Under the pieces are notes generated by a model, which had not been told where the DNA came from, ran no database searches, and worked only from the letters and a program-made list of their open reading frames with translations. Made by a program: the position numbers and the translations under genes. A DNA stretch of 64,000 bases from NCBI GenBank assembly GCA_022578605.1, contig MU394109.1, positions 62,001-126,000 on the forward strand, in the 5' to 3' direction. Shown piece by piece: positions 46,601-58,863 of the stretch (position 1 is the stretch's first letter; each line of letters begins with the position of its first letter). Origin of the DNA: Camillea tinctor (lineage: Eukaryota > Ascomycota > Sordariomycetes > Xylariales > Xylariaceae).

Positions 46601-48600
46601 AGCACAAAAGAAACGTGACTTTTCTTTTTTCTATTTTCTTCTTCTTCTTCTTTTTAACTGGTGCTTAGAACTACAAGACCCAATCTAGGTCTCATGATAA
46701 AGCCATGTCTGCTGCTCTATAGAAGTTTGCCTACCTAATCTACTTAGTTGATTTAGACGAATAGTAGCGACAGTTTTACCATTCTTATGTTGTGTTGCAC
46801 AAAGCCGTGATAGGTTAGTTGAAATGGCGCATGAGGTCAAATAGAAAGGTAAAAAAAAGAATTAAAAAAAAAAAAAAAGAGAGAGAAAGGCTGGAATAAT
46901 GTTGGAGAGGCTTCTTGGTATTATCGATCTAATAGGTAAAATATTGACCTATTGACATTTGGACAATTCAAAGAGAGCTTCGCATTCGACGAGATCGAAT
47001 TTCCCGATTGCGGAGTTTGTGGGGTTGGGGGAAAACTGGGGGAGGGGATGAAGAGGGGTGACTAGGGGGGAGAGGGGTGGGACAGGGGGAGGGCACGGGG
47101 GTCTAAGATGCGGAGTATATACAGTTCCAATGTGTAATGAACGGTTATGTCCAATCGCTAACACTATCCTGTAGTGTTTTTCTAACTCTTAACCTTGATT
47201 TTTTTTTAATCTTTCGGGCGGCCTTTTGAATGATATCGACCTTGTCCTACCATCTCACCCTTGATGTTGGAGTTCCGCCGCAGCTCCATACCATGTTGAC
47301 CACAAACACAAAAGAAAAAGAAAAAAATAGTAAATAGTAGATAAAAAGGGGAAGGTGGAATAAAGGGAAACCAAATCACTACAGTGATTACTTGGCAGAC
47401 TTAAGCACTGTAAACTGACGAAGTTGGGCAAAAAAAAAAAAGGTTAAGCCGAAGAAAACTAAGGGAAGAATTGTATATGATCAAGTAGTATAACACATAC
47501 CTAAGGTTACCTATGTATAAACTAGTAGTTAGGTAGGTATACATCAGCTGAAAAGCCGAAACCATTACCGGGAACGAGCCATATCCAAGTTTCGATCAAT
47601 CTATGTGCAACGCCCGGACTTCTCTAGAACGGATAAATGCCAAAAAAAAAAAGACACTAGCTTATAGAGGCCGCCTTATGTCTCCATCGCCAACGCCAAC
47701 GGAGACACCCGGCCATAAGCAACTCCAACATAGATATGCGATCCACGCAGAATGGTCTATAATTTCTCAATAACAGCATCGCAAACGGTATAACAATAAT
47801 AACAACCAAAAAATGACTCCATAGCGAGATTTTCTTTTAAGACACCTTCCAGAGTAAGTTGTCAGATTTGGTTAGAGTCCGCGGAAGGACGTCGGCGGAA
47901 GAAAGCGCCGGTAAATGTCGATGGACACGGATGAATTCAAGCCTCCCACCGCCAAGGCCCCAGAGAGGTGCGAGGGAAGCTTGATTCCCAGCTCTACCTA
48001 TTACACGACGAGAATGCAGGAATAGTCAGAAGGAGAGAGAGAGGAGGACGTGCTGTTGATTAGCAATTGCTGAATGATCGACGGGCATGGGTTGGGGTAG
48101 AGGCCAAGGTTTATCACGACCGGATTCGAGAAGATCGGAAAGAACTGGGTGTGGACTGTATTCACTTAGCCGTCTATAAGGTAGGACAGTAAGTAGTATG
48201 TCGGGTTACCTAGGTTGATGTTATTTCAACTTCTGTGCTGGGGTTCTCAACGTTCGGTGTAATACAGATCGATCTAAGCAGCTAAGTCAATGTGCACACA
48301 ATCTGACCACTGATTTTCTTTTTCTTCTTCTTTCATATCCCATTCCTCGTGTCGGTTGTGTGGTCATCGGGGGATGAAGGAGCTTTTTTTTTTTAATAAT
48401 AAGAAATAGAATATGTAGTGGAGACGCGACGCAAGGCATGTTTTGACCTTGAGGTTTTACTTATACTCAGTTTGGCAGGTAAACCAAGTAGGCGATGGAA
48501 TGCACATGGAATACCATCCTTTTTTTTTTTTTTATACCAGAATCACATGTAAGAGAAAAGAACAAAATAGAGAGAAGCCCAAAATAGAAAAGAAGGTATG

Positions 48601-48634
48601 AAGAAGAAGAAGAAGGAGGAGGAGGAGGAGGAGG
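48601..48634. repeat. AAG/GGA trinucleotide repeat
   Basis: Four or five AAG units followed by six or seven GGA units, an all-purine stretch in intergenic DNA. Confidence 0.85.
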
Positions 48635-50520
48635 TAAAACCCACAGATTCCAGAATGTGAAGAATTCTTATAAGACAAGACATAATTTAGGTTAATATTA
48701 TTAACTCGATATTAAAAGACAATACCTAAAGTGAAACCTCAACACCATCAACTACGGAGATGATTAAGACAAATGGCATCATCAATGGAAAACAGTAATC
48801 AAACACAGTGTGTATTGTCTTGATTACCGTACAACTTAAGTACTGGCAGTGCAGGTATCCTTCTCGAGGATGGTTGTTCCCGAAATGTTGTTGTTCTTGT
48901 TATTGTTTTTTTTTTATCTTCCTTTCTCCCTTTCCTACGTATGCGTGATACAGCAGATAACACAACACAACACAGCACAGCACAGCACAACGCAACCATA
49001 ACACGTTCCCTAAAGTCAACTACCTCCCAGGGGTCTGGTTGCACAGATTGGTGGAAAACTCAATCGGCCCGTCCCCCTGAGCTGTAAGCCCCCTTATAAT
49101 ATCCAAGATTCCCAATCCCGAGCCTCTGTTCAGAAAACCAGATCTTAGCGCCAGGACCAGGACAAGGTTGTCGAGCTTAACAGGACGAAATGCAATGCAA
49201 CGCCCGCTTCCTTTTTGAGCATGCCCAAAACCTTTAATATTTTCTCCCAATGACAGACAAATGACAAGCGCCCCCTTCGTCACCGGAGAGCGCTGATTAG
49301 AAGATTAAGTAGTCACCTACATCAGTAAGGTAACCTGCATTTACTTACAGCAACGCAATGTCTTGCCCGAAGACCATGCCTTGCGACCTCAATGTATGCA
49401 CTTATTTAATATATGACTAATGATGCAAGTGTAAGTGTAAGTGTAGGTGTAAATGTGTTGTCCATGAAGAAAGACTCAAATGAAACATGTAAGTTGTTCT
49501 GTGTGGTTGTCGGATATGTTATGGGGTAAAGAGTAAAAAAATAAAAATAGAAAAAGAACAAGAAAAAAAAAAGTCAAAAGAAAAACATACCTAAACTTAC
49601 AAAATAAACATAACATTAAAACAACTTAAACCAAGCCGGTAAAGGTTGCCAACCGAGTTGAACCAAACTTGCCCTCTCTATTTCCATATAGTCTCAAAGT
49701 CTAAAATCTATGCGGCAACATGACTTACACCTATCTCACTTAGTATTGGATGTCTCGCGTCACATGCTCGGGTATGCCATCCTTTAACTGGAACATCTTG
49801 ACTAATTGGAGGGCGGCCCGGGAGCCAGTTCCCTCCCCTGTCGGCTCTCCAGAGACAACACCACCCCCTTGACCCGGGGTCCATTCACACATCTTGCATT
49901 GTACCTGAAAAAAGACGTTTCCGTTTTAAGTAGGAGACTTCGATCCCTCACAAGGCCTGACCTTACCATTCTATACTGGCCCAGCCCTCCTAGTTGCCAT
50001 AATCATGTATGGCTTTGATTCCTTGGCCACTCTTAGCCTCCTCCCACATTCTCTGGTCAGTTTCAAGTCCAGTCCTCAGCAAGCGTGCTCACCCTCACAG
50101 CAGATGCTCCAGGTCGGCTGGAAGTGACTTCTTAGACAATGCACGATGTTACCCAAATGGATCGTTTCTTTCCCAACTTCTACTGACACGTACGTAATCC
50201 AATATGATGTCTGAAAGGGCAGGTCCCTCGCCTGACGGACCAACCACATCGGCCGGTCTGCGGTCTATCGTGGTCCCATGAGCTGTATACATCACGCCTC
50301 CGTCGCACATAGTAAACGACGGTTGGATATGACCAAGGGCCAAGTTCTTAATTCGATGTGATCCGGTGTCTCTAATGTCGCATACTCCTGTTCGCCAACG
50401 CTTGCACTAGCACGTTACCTCCATGCACACTCTATCTTAGTACATCGCGGGGGAGGCTGATACATCCAACTGTTCGTCAACGCCTTCTGACCCAGCTGTA
50501 GGCCTTGTCTCTGCCTTGTG

Positions 50521-50544
50521 CTCTCTCTCTCTCTCTCTCTCTCT
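50521..50544 (+). repeat. CT repeat in GH55 promoter
   Basis: Twelve CT units immediately before the TATA element. CT-rich tracts just upstream of start sites are common in fungal promoters. Confidence 0.8.
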
Positions 50545-50550
50545 TGAGTT

Positions 50551-50558
50551 TATAAATA
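50551..50558 (+). promoter_or_regulatory. TATA element of the GH55 gene
   Basis: TATAAATA lies 75 nt upstream of the ATG at 50633, directly after the CT tract. This spacing fits a core promoter with a short leader. Confidence 0.6.
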
Positions 50559-50632
50559 TCCCTTTAGTCCCAAAACGGGAATCTCAGTTCTCTCTCCCTA
50601 CTCATCTCCCCCAGCCGCTCCTAACCCTAGAG

Positions 50633-53617
50633 ATGCATTTCCCTACATTCATTTTGACTTTACTGAGCTTCGCCGTGGGCATCAATGCCTACTGGCTTGA
50701 AGACTTACAACGTAAGAGAACCGTTCAGACATAGTGGCGATATAATGACATAGGACTGATATTCATCGAAACAGACCAGGGTGTTGCGCCGTTCGCAGGC
50801 GATGGCTATACTGTTTTCCGCAACGTGAAGGATTATGGCGCTAAGGGTTAGTTCTTCTTCTTACACATTTTACTTCATAAACAAATATAACTAATGTCTA
50901 TGATAGGAGATGGAACTACCGATGACACTGCTGCCATCACGGCGGCTATGAACGCTGGAGACAACCGCTGTCTCCAGGGATGCGTGAGTGAAGCCACGAG
51001 ACGTCTTGCTGCTATACTTTCTTTGAGGATACGTGCTGACCTCCCCGCAGGCATCGACCACAACTACTCCTGCCATAGTCTATTTTCCGTCTGGCACATA
51101 CTTAATTTCTTCTTCCATTGTCCCTCCTTACTTCACTCAGATGATTGGTGATCCGACCAACCGCCCAGTCCTGAAAGCTACTGCTAACTTCCAGGGCTTC
51201 GGCCTAATCGACGGCAACCCGTACTATACGGAGAACCTGAACTGGATCTCAACCAATGTGTTCTACCGCCAGGTTCGAAACTTTGTCATTGACACGACTG
51301 CAATCGCACCTGGCACCGCAGCTACTGGCATGCATTGGCCAACATCTCAAGCTACTAGTTTGATTAATGTCGAATTCAACATGCCTACGGATGCTAGCAC
51401 TGTTCATGTCGGCCTATTCATTGAGAGCGGTAGGTACCATGAGATATACGAACATAAGCTTATATACATCATGCTAACATGGCGATTTTAAGGTTCTGGT
51501 GGTTTCATGAGTGACTTGACCTTCAACGGCGGTGCTACAGGCGCTTCCATGGGTAACCAGCAGTACACCATGAGGAACTTGGTCTTCAACAACTGCCAAA
51601 CGGGTTAGTACAGATTCCATGTACTCACATATATGATCACCATGATCGAGATACTAACCCATCCTTCTCTAGCTATCATCCAACTCTGGAACTGGGGCTG
51701 GACTTACATTGGATTGAAGATCAACAACTGCGGAACCGGAATCGACATCACCGCAGGTGGAGATGGCGATGCTCTCAACGTTGGCTCCGTGACCATCATT
51801 GACAGTTCTATCACTGACACCCCTATTGGTATCAAGACTGCTGCCACTGGATCCACTTCGCCTGCTACAGCTGGAAGCATGATTCTGGAGAACATTGCTC
51901 TGTCTAATGTCCCTGTTGCGGTTCAAGGGCCAAGCGGCACGCTACTCCAAGGTGGGTCGACCACGATCACCGGATGGGGTACAGGTCACCGGTACACCCC
52001 CACTGGACCCGAAGAATTCTCCGACGCGATCACCCCTAACGCTAGGCCCGCCGCCCTCGTCGCCGACGGTGCCTTCTACTCGCGCTCCAAGCCCCAGTAC
52101 GAGGATCTTAGTGCTTCTGACTTTGTCAGCGCTCGGTCTTCTGGTGCCAAGGGTGATGCTTCGACTGACGACGTAAGCTCCTATCATATCATCGTTTCCG
52201 CACGGACAATGCATGGCAAGCTAATCAAGAAAACAGACCGCAGCTCTCCAATCCGCCATCAACAGTGCGGCTAATGGCAAGGTTCTCTTCCTTGACTACG
52301 GTCTCTACAAGGTCACCGGTACCCTGAATATCCCTGCCGGCACCAAGATTGTCGGTGAGGGCTACCCGGTAATCATGGGCGCGGGCAGTTTCTTTGGCGA
52401 CATGAGCAACCCCAAGCCTGTTCTGCAAGTCGGATCCACGTCGGGTGAGGCCGGACAGGTCGAGTTCTCCGACTTCGTCGTCGCGACGCAAGGGCCGGCT
52501 CCCGGCGCCACGCTCATCGAGTGGAACCTCGCGACCTCGGGGACGCCTAGCGGTATGTGGGACGTCCACGCACGTATCGGCGGCTTCAGCGGCTCCGATT
52601 TCCAGGTCGCTCAGTGCCTCAAGCAGCCCGGATCCGCGAACATCGACACGAACTGCATCGGCGCTTACATGCTCATGCACGTTACCGAGCAGGCGTCGAA
52701 CCTGTACATGGAGAACACGTGGCTCTGGTGAGTTCGATACAAATAAATTCAAGATATCTTAAATAAAAGTTCTGCTTTATAAACTAACATTATGGTAGGA
52801 CGGCGGACCATGATATTGAGGACTCTAACAACACTCAGATCACTGTATACGCCGGTAGAGGTCTTTGTAAGTGCATTCTATTTTCTCCCTTTTCTGAAAT
52901 CAGAGGATCAGAGAATTTACTGACAAAAAAATAACGAAGACATCGAATCCACCGTCGGCACCTTCTGGCTTGTGGGCACAGCCGTCGAGCACAACCACTT
53001 GTACAACTACCAGTTCGCCAACACGAAGAACATCTTCGCCAGCATGTTCCAGACGGAGACACCGTGAGTCATCCATCAACTTCTTTCCTTCTCCTTTTCT
53101 TCCTTCCACTAAAAATTACTAACACCCCTGCCCTGCGACAGATACTACCAGCCGACTCCCGATGCCATCCAGCCGTTCCCCGCCGTCGCGGCGCTGAACG
53201 ACCCCGACTTCACGACCTCGTGCTCGGGCGTCGAGGGCAACTGCGCCAACTCGTGGGGCCTGCGCATCATCGACTCGACGGACTTCTACATCTACGGCGC
53301 GGGGCACTACTCGTTCTTCAACAACTACAGCACTAGTACGTTTCCTCTTTTCCTTCTCTCTCTGTCCCTAACCACCACTCCCTTATCCATGTAAAGGGTG
53401 CTGACCGGAATTTGTAGCGTGCTCAACCGTGGAGGCGGGCGAGAACTGCCAGTCGCGCATCGTGTCGATCGAGGGCAGCACGAGCAACGTCAACATCTAC
53501 GCGCTCAACACCATCGGCTCGCTGAGCATGCTCGACAAGGACGGCACCAGCATCGCGAGCTGGAAGGACAACGTCAACGTCTTCCCCGCCAACATCATAC
53601 TGTACCGGACCGGCTAG
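50633..53617 (+). CDS. Secreted GH55 beta-1,3-glucanase (twin beta-helix), 11 exons
   Basis: Predicted extracellular exo- or endo-beta-1,3-glucanase of family GH55, acting on fungal or plant-type beta-1,3-glucan. Exons are 50633-50711, 50775-50846, 50907-50983, 51051-51429, 51493-51603, 51673-52172, 52237-52727, 52799-52866, 52940-53063, 53142-53335 and 53418-53617. Introns are 60-82 nt; the product is 764 aa. Residues 1-19 are a signal peptide ending GINA. Two pectate-lyase-3-like repeats start at VKDYGAKGDGTTDDTAAI (about residue 45) and at SGAKGDASTDDTAAL (about 398), giving the twin right-handed beta-helices of GH55. Other family blocks are YFPSGTYLISSS, QLWNWGWTYIGL, GLYKVTGTLNIPAGTKIVGE, NLYMENTWLWTADHD and GTAVEHNHLYNYQFANT. 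The acceptor of exon 9 is AACGAAG, unusual but forced by phase to give GRGLYIES. Catalytic residues were not assigned. Confidence 0.93.
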
Positions 53618-54336
53618 ACGCCTCTAGAAGTGTTGTATATTGCGTGGTAGGAAGCAAAGGTATATATGTATAGTTTTACATATGTACGTGAGCAATAGTA
53701 GGAAGATGCAGTATATAGGGGTATGGTAGAGAAATTGGGGGTATATACCGGCTTAGGATGAAAGAGCAAAACTATACTTCTTTTTCTTGGTTCTACAAGG
53801 CTAGAAAGGAAGGGAAGGGTTTGGATATCAATATCGAAGGCTAGGCTTATCCAAGGCAAGTCTTTTTTCTTTCTTCATCTTCAAATTCCACGGTCGTTTA
53901 TTTCGAAGAGGCAAAAAAATCCTTTACCAAGGGGTTTTCGATGGATCTAGTTTCTCTTCTTCCTGGCTCTTAATAACTATTTTGTCTAAAGAAAAAGGAA
54001 GGGGAAATGACTTGAATCCTGATTTACCATTCGTTGTACATATTTTATCTGCTGTCTGTAGCAAGTATATAGAGATAACATACATCTTCGCTAAACACAT
54101 CACACCTCCTTTGTTTGCTTTCTTTTCTTTATGGGGGTGGTTTTCAAGATAGATAGGTTACATAGGTTATCTTAGACGAGAATAGATCTTACAATCTTTC
54201 CGCAGCTTTGGGAAGTTTACTTTCGTGACAGCATGGTAATAGATCCTTATTACAAGGCCCCCTCCCCCTTTTCTCTTTCATAACATCATCCTCATTCATA
54301 CCCCTCCCCCCTTTTCTCCCCCCTTCCTCACCAACC
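53618..54336. other. Convergent 3' spacer
   Basis: 719 nt between the GH55 stop and the stop of the PhyH-like gene on the other strand. AT-rich then CT-rich; no gene seen. Confidence 0.6.
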
Positions 54337-55248
54337 CTACCCCGTAAGCGAATATCCCACATCCCCGCTCTCCCTCCCCAGCTTCACCAGCCTATCCCGC
54401 ATGCCCTCGGCGCGCCTCCTAATCCTCTCCCCCTCCTCCCCCCTCCCCTCCGCGAGCCCCGAGAAATCACACCGGTCCACCCACTCGCCCACCCCATGCT
54501 GCAGCACATTCCGCGCGCGAAACGCGCCGCCGCCGACCCTCCCCACCGACCCGTGCAAGCTCATGCGCTCCACACCCGCGCTGTACACCCCGCGGTGCAG
54601 GATATTATTGTCGTAGAACACCGCGTCCCCGGGCTGCAGCTCGACCACCACCTGGCCGGGCATATCGCCGGCGTCGGGCCCCGCGGCGCGCTCCGCGGGG
54701 GTCCGCACGCGCGCGTGCGACCCGGGGACCACGACCAGCGACGCGTCGGCGTACAGCGCCAGGTTCCACTGCGTGTGCCAGTACGTGCTCTGCCCCAGCC
54801 GCCGCGCCTCCTCCTCCGGCCCGGCCTCCGCCGGCACGTCGTCGCGGTGCCAGCTCAGCCTGAAGTCCTGCTCGGGACGCACCAGCAGGTTGCACAGCTC
54901 CATGACCAGGTCCCCGTCCCCGCACCCCAGGATCTGCTTCGCGACGCCCAGCACCGCGTCGCTGAAGTACGCGTCTGCGTACACCCCCGCGTCCGGCAGC
55001 GACGGGTGCAGTAAGCCCTGCACCCCCCATATCCCGTCCTCGGCGGACGCGGGGGAGGGCCACGGCGGGAATTGCTTCCCGACGGTGCGCACGTGGGGCC
55101 AGGCGCCGGCGCGGGCGAGCGCGGTGGTGCGGGAGGCGGCGGCGCGGAGGGTGGCTAGTTCGGAGGGGGTGAGGAGCGAGCGCTGGATTGTGAAGCCGGT
55201 TTTGGCGAGGTCGTCGCGGAAGGGGGAGGGGGAGGGGGGTTTGGACAT
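54337..55248 (-). CDS. Phytanoyl-CoA dioxygenase (PhyH)-like Fe(II)/2-oxoglutarate oxygenase, single exon
   Basis: Predicted non-haem iron oxygenase that would hydroxylate a small molecule using 2-oxoglutarate and O2; substrate unknown. With the Met at 55248 the product is 303 aa, typical for the family. Metal ligands are visible: His134 and Asp136 in the SWHRDDV motif and the distal His218 in NNILHRGVYS; Arg228 in GVERMSLHG is the likely 2-oxoglutarate anchor. Other family features are GFTIQRSLLTPSELATLR at the start, the TQWNLALYADASLVVVPGSH strands and LQPGDAVFYDN. The longer open frame (to 55347) would add 33 His/Thr/Pro-rich residues with no family match, so I prefer the inner Met. Third codon positions are very GC-rich. 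No biosynthetic cluster genes adjoin it. Confidence 0.85.
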   Translation of the reverse strand: MSKPPSPSPFRDDLAKTGFTIQRSLLTPSELATLRAAASRTTALARAGAWPHVRTVGKQFPPWPSPASAEDGIWGVQGLLHPSLPDAGVYADAYFSDAVLGVAKQILGCGDGDLVMELCNLLVRPEQDFRLSWHRDDVPAEAGPEEEARRLGQSTYWHTQWNLALYADASLVVVPGSHARVRTPAERAAGPDAGDMPGQVVVELQPGDAVFYDNNILHRGVYSAGVERMSLHGSVGRVGGGAFRARNVLQHGVGEWVDRCDFSGLAEGRGEEGERIRRRAEGMRDRLVKLGRESGDVGYSLTG

Positions 55249-56378
55249 GGTGGGGGAGGGATGGGCGAAGGGAGGGATGGTGGTGTGAGGGGTGGTGTGA
55301 TGCGTGGGTGGGACGATGTGAAGCAGGACGAATGAATTGTTAGTCAAGTGAGCTTATTTCGTGCTTTGTTCGTGGTTGTCTGTTGGTCTGCACGGAGAAG
55401 AGAAAAAAAAAGAAAAGAAAGAAAAGAAAAAATGGTACGCTGTGTCCATGCGCACGAGGCCGAGCAAGTTGGAGATGGATGAGGTCGACAGTCTCGTGGG
55501 TCGCAGCTAATGGAGGGGTTGAAGTCTGCAGGTCAACTCATCGGTTTGCTGTATTCCTGGAATCTATAGTTAGTACCTAAAAGCAAGAACTATTATTCAA
55601 TCTGATGCACACAGCCTACAGTATCAGACATGCGCAAATGGTGATGCATGTAAGTGTTGTAGGAAGTTGGGTAGGTAGTTTAACTCGTGTAACTCGTGAT
55701 AAGCAATAGAAGCATGTGCATGTGAGAATGTGACTCTATGGTGTCTGGAATACCGCCGATCTCATCCTGTATTGTTCTGGAGCAATGTTGAATCTGGTGA
55801 TGGCGCTGAAAGTGACGTTTATACTACTTCACTGTGAACGAACCGACAGAGCGAACAAGTTCGATTGCGGGGTTGATTAGTTCCTAGGATGTCCTCCTCC
55901 CCCCTCCCCCCCTTTTTTTTCGCGCACCGATACTACGTTGCTTTTGCTACATTTCAAAACGCTAGTGGATAACTGAATATAAGAGAGATATACTTTACAA
56001 ACCATCACCCCTTTACCACACGCAATAAGTAGTAGCATTAGGTAGTCATATAGGACCATGGCCGTGACCGCGACGTTGGTGTTGCATGGTATAATACAAT
56101 CTTTTTGGGCCTGCCCAAGTTGCCTCTATGATTCTTCCATCTCCTTTCTCTTTTTCTCTTTTGATTTTCACAGCCGCCCAGAGCGCATATATGTCTTTTG
56201 TAAACCAACCATAACCCCCTAGCGCCGTTGCTAAGCCTAACAGTGAAGTATATAATTAAAGTAACTCTTTTACAATGTAGAAGAACATTATTGATAGTGT
56301 GTATAAAGTTGGGGGAAAAAAGAGGAAAAAAAGAAAAGAAAAAAAGTGGGAGGGTAGAGAGAAGGAAAAGGAGGCAGA
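55249..56378. other. Intergenic spacer, no gene seen
   Basis: 1.1 kb upstream of the PhyH-like gene and downstream of the membrane-protein gene. It contains A-rich and C-rich runs but no supported open frame or RNA gene. Confidence 0.55.
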
Positions 56379-57711
56379 TTATACCCCGGCTCCGGCATCC
56401 TTCATGTTCTGCGCGCGCGTCTCGCCTTTCACATAGTCGCTAAGACGCATATCATTCGACTCATCTCCATGGCCTGCCATAAATAATCCTCTCGAAGGTC
56501 CAGGTGAGTAGGGCGGTAATGAAGGCATTCCAGAGTGCATCTGATGGCGGTAACCATCAGTGATGGTCGCTTCCGCCGCTTCGTCTGTGGCATGAGTGAT
56601 CATTAATCCTCCCATGGGTGAAGGAGGTTCAAAAGACGGCGAAACTTCGAATGCCCGATTGGTGGGTGTCAGAGGGGAAACCGGTGATACTGGGGACACC
56701 GGATGTGACACCTGTCGCTGTTGTGTACCGTATGACTGATAATTCGAGTTCGACTGGATGGTGTCTTGAGAAGGTGCAGTAGGGCTATTCCTCGAGACTG
56801 GAGTGAGAACTCCGTGGGTGGGCACGCTCTCATTCCTTTGACTAGTGATAGATTCCTGTCGGTGAGAATCTGACCGCACATGATCGAGTCGATAGCTGTC
56901 TTCCTCTTTTATATGCGAATCCGTAGAACCACCCCAGGCGTAATGGCGCTCAGCAACTCGGAGAGCACCCAGTGTGATAGTCGCGATGTAAGCGAAACTA
57001 AATTTATCAGTCTCAGATCTAGCCATAGAAAAGTTGAGTAGAGTCATACATAAGGATAATCGTAAGGTCAAAGAATCCCTTTTCTATAGCACAATATCGA
57101 TCGAGTTCACCCTTTTCATCCTTGCCATTCCCGAAGCGAATAGTAGAGTAGCCCGGTGGTGGCGGATAATCGGCATCACCTTTTCGAGCTGCACTAGGAT
57201 TAGTTTCATTTTCCAATATAGATCTTCTTTCACAAGCTGAAAACAAAACAAAAACGAAAAACTTAGAAGAAGAAAAAAAACCTCTTACTGTCGTCTCGAG
57301 TCATTCCGTGACAGTTTGAAGGTACACCTGCACCAGCAAGAACCGTGACCATACCGACCAACATCCCGCTTAGCAGCACATCTAACACGAGGAAGGTCCC
57401 TATCATCGCCGTGCTGGAGTTATGTCGACGTCGTCCGGTATGCTGAACGAGCAATACGATACTCGAATAGATAAAGGCGGCACAAGCCTGTCGCCGCATT
57501 AGAAGAAACCCGGCAGTACGATGCACTGACACAGAGCACTTACCATAAGTTCCAACGCAAATAGGGAACTCGACCAACCCAAATGATTAATTTGAATGTA
57601 TGCCAAGAGAAACCCATTCATGACCGCGGACACAAACTCTAATAAGACTTGAAAACTCCTTATGGCCACGAGCCATCTTGGAAGCCCCCATTTGATTAGT
57701 ATCCATGCCAT
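56379..57711 (-). CDS. Four-helix (MARVEL-like) membrane protein with disordered tail, 4 exons
   Basis: Predicted integral membrane protein, about 390 aa, of unknown function. Exons are 57711-57544, 57487-57289, 57236-57050 and 56997-56379. The introns are short (56, 52 and 52 nt); phase determines the last acceptor, AAATTTAG. Four hydrophobic segments appear: IRSFQVLLEFVSAVMNGFLLA (about 13-35), SSLFALELMV joined to ACAAFIYSSIVLLV (47-72), GTFLVLDVLLSGMLVGMVTV (83-105), and FAYIATITLGALRV (about 187-200). A Cys-containing loop lies between helices 3 and 4. The four-helix layout with helix 1 near the N-terminus resembles fungal MARVEL-domain proteins, though I saw no diagnostic motif. Residues 205-390 are Ser/Pro-rich and include three tandem SPV units (HPVSPVSPVSPLTP). 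This cytoplasmic tail may be phosphorylated. The start Met is not certain. Confidence 0.75.
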
Positions 57712-58863
57712 TCTAGAGAGCCAAGGCGACGACAATAATCGATCAGCCTTCGTTGTTGTGCGTGTTGAGCAAAGACGTCGTTGGGCATGCGGAGAAACGG
57801 TCGGCCAACGAAATGGAAACAATGGTCAGATGAGAGAGTGGTAAAAGAATTGGTGGTCTGGGGGTCTTCCATATTTTTGTTTCCCCGTAAGCAAGGAAGA
57901 GGCTATGCGTTCAAGCTAGGTTAGTCGAAGATAGATTTATGTCTGCAAATAGTAGCCGAGCCTGTGGGTAACACGGCAGCAAGCATATGCAGCCCAAAGA
58001 GAACAAATGCACACCAGGCTCCCCCCTCCCCCCTTTTCTGATGGTCAAGTGTGAAGCTAATGGCCAGCATAGCCCATCTGGCTAAGATCACAGAACATGA
58101 ACCCCTGGGTCTCGGTGCTTTGGGGGCCAGTACCTAATCAACAGCCCGTAGGTAATTCTATTTGACATTGTTCCACGCTTAGCACGCGCTTCTCGAACTC
58201 GTCACAAGAGATCTTTCTTTTTTCGGGAATTTCCAAAAAGAAACACAGTGTTTGTGACGCGTCATCGGAAAATTCGGCTTCAGGGCTAGCAGGTAAGAGC
58301 AAGGCAGAACGGGTATCATTGAATAGGGGATGGGCTAGAAGGCTCCAAGTGGTTAGAACATAAGCTGTGCATGCACTGCCTCGTGCCTCGGGCGATCCAC
58401 CTCTAACAACCCCAGATACCAGCACACAATAAGTTAATCGTGATTCAGCTCTCTGGAGGGGAGCAAAGATGGGCAAAAAAAACTAAACTTTGGTCGTTGC
58501 TCAGGAGAAAGGCTAGCGCTTGGTAGCATCAATTTTCGTGCTCAACTAGAACTGAGTAACCTGGTCGGCTCGGCATCTAGTGGGCAATTTGAGCCCCCAA
58601 GACCCAGCTCGCCGTTACAGAGTCCCAGGCTATCAGCAATATTGGGCTTAGCGCCTACGTCGGTACCAACGCGGCGGGAATGGTTAGTGTTCTTGATGAT
58701 GAATGCAAGAAGCTTCTAAGTTATATTGTTTCATAGGGAGCACATGGGGAGAGATAGAGAGGAAGAGAGAGAGTCTAGCCTAGCCTTGCAGCACGTCGAT
58801 CTCTGTACAGACTGGTGTGTGTAATCGTATGTTGTGCATACTTTTTGAACTAGCGGCTATGCC
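57712..58863. other. Intergenic spacer, no confident gene
   Basis: 1.15 kb between the membrane-protein gene and EFM7. A 112-codon leftward open frame at 58138-58476 has no recognisable domain and no suitable splice partners, so it was not called. Confidence 0.5.

Larger units (their letters stand above)
43684..50632. other. Gene-poor intergenic region, 6.9 kb
   Basis: No protein I recognise in any frame. The region contains TAGGTA/TACCTA word clusters (45.0-45.5 and 47.5 kb), poly-A and poly-T runs, a GAA/GGA repeat (48601-48634), a CAGCA-type repeat (48964-48990) and a GTAAGT-like tandem (49427-49450). More balanced composition at 47.86-48.1 and 49.0-49.3 kb could be remnants of old genes, but stops occur in all frames. 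The last 120 nt hold the GH55 promoter. Confidence 0.5.

Noticed and set aside
54496..55014. 172-codon rightward frame opposite the PhyH-like gene
   Set aside because: Antisense shadow of GC-rich coding sequence; the leftward frame has the complete metal-binding motif set.
58138..58476. 112-codon leftward open frame
   Set aside because: No recognisable domain, no matching exons, and base composition like the surrounding spacer.
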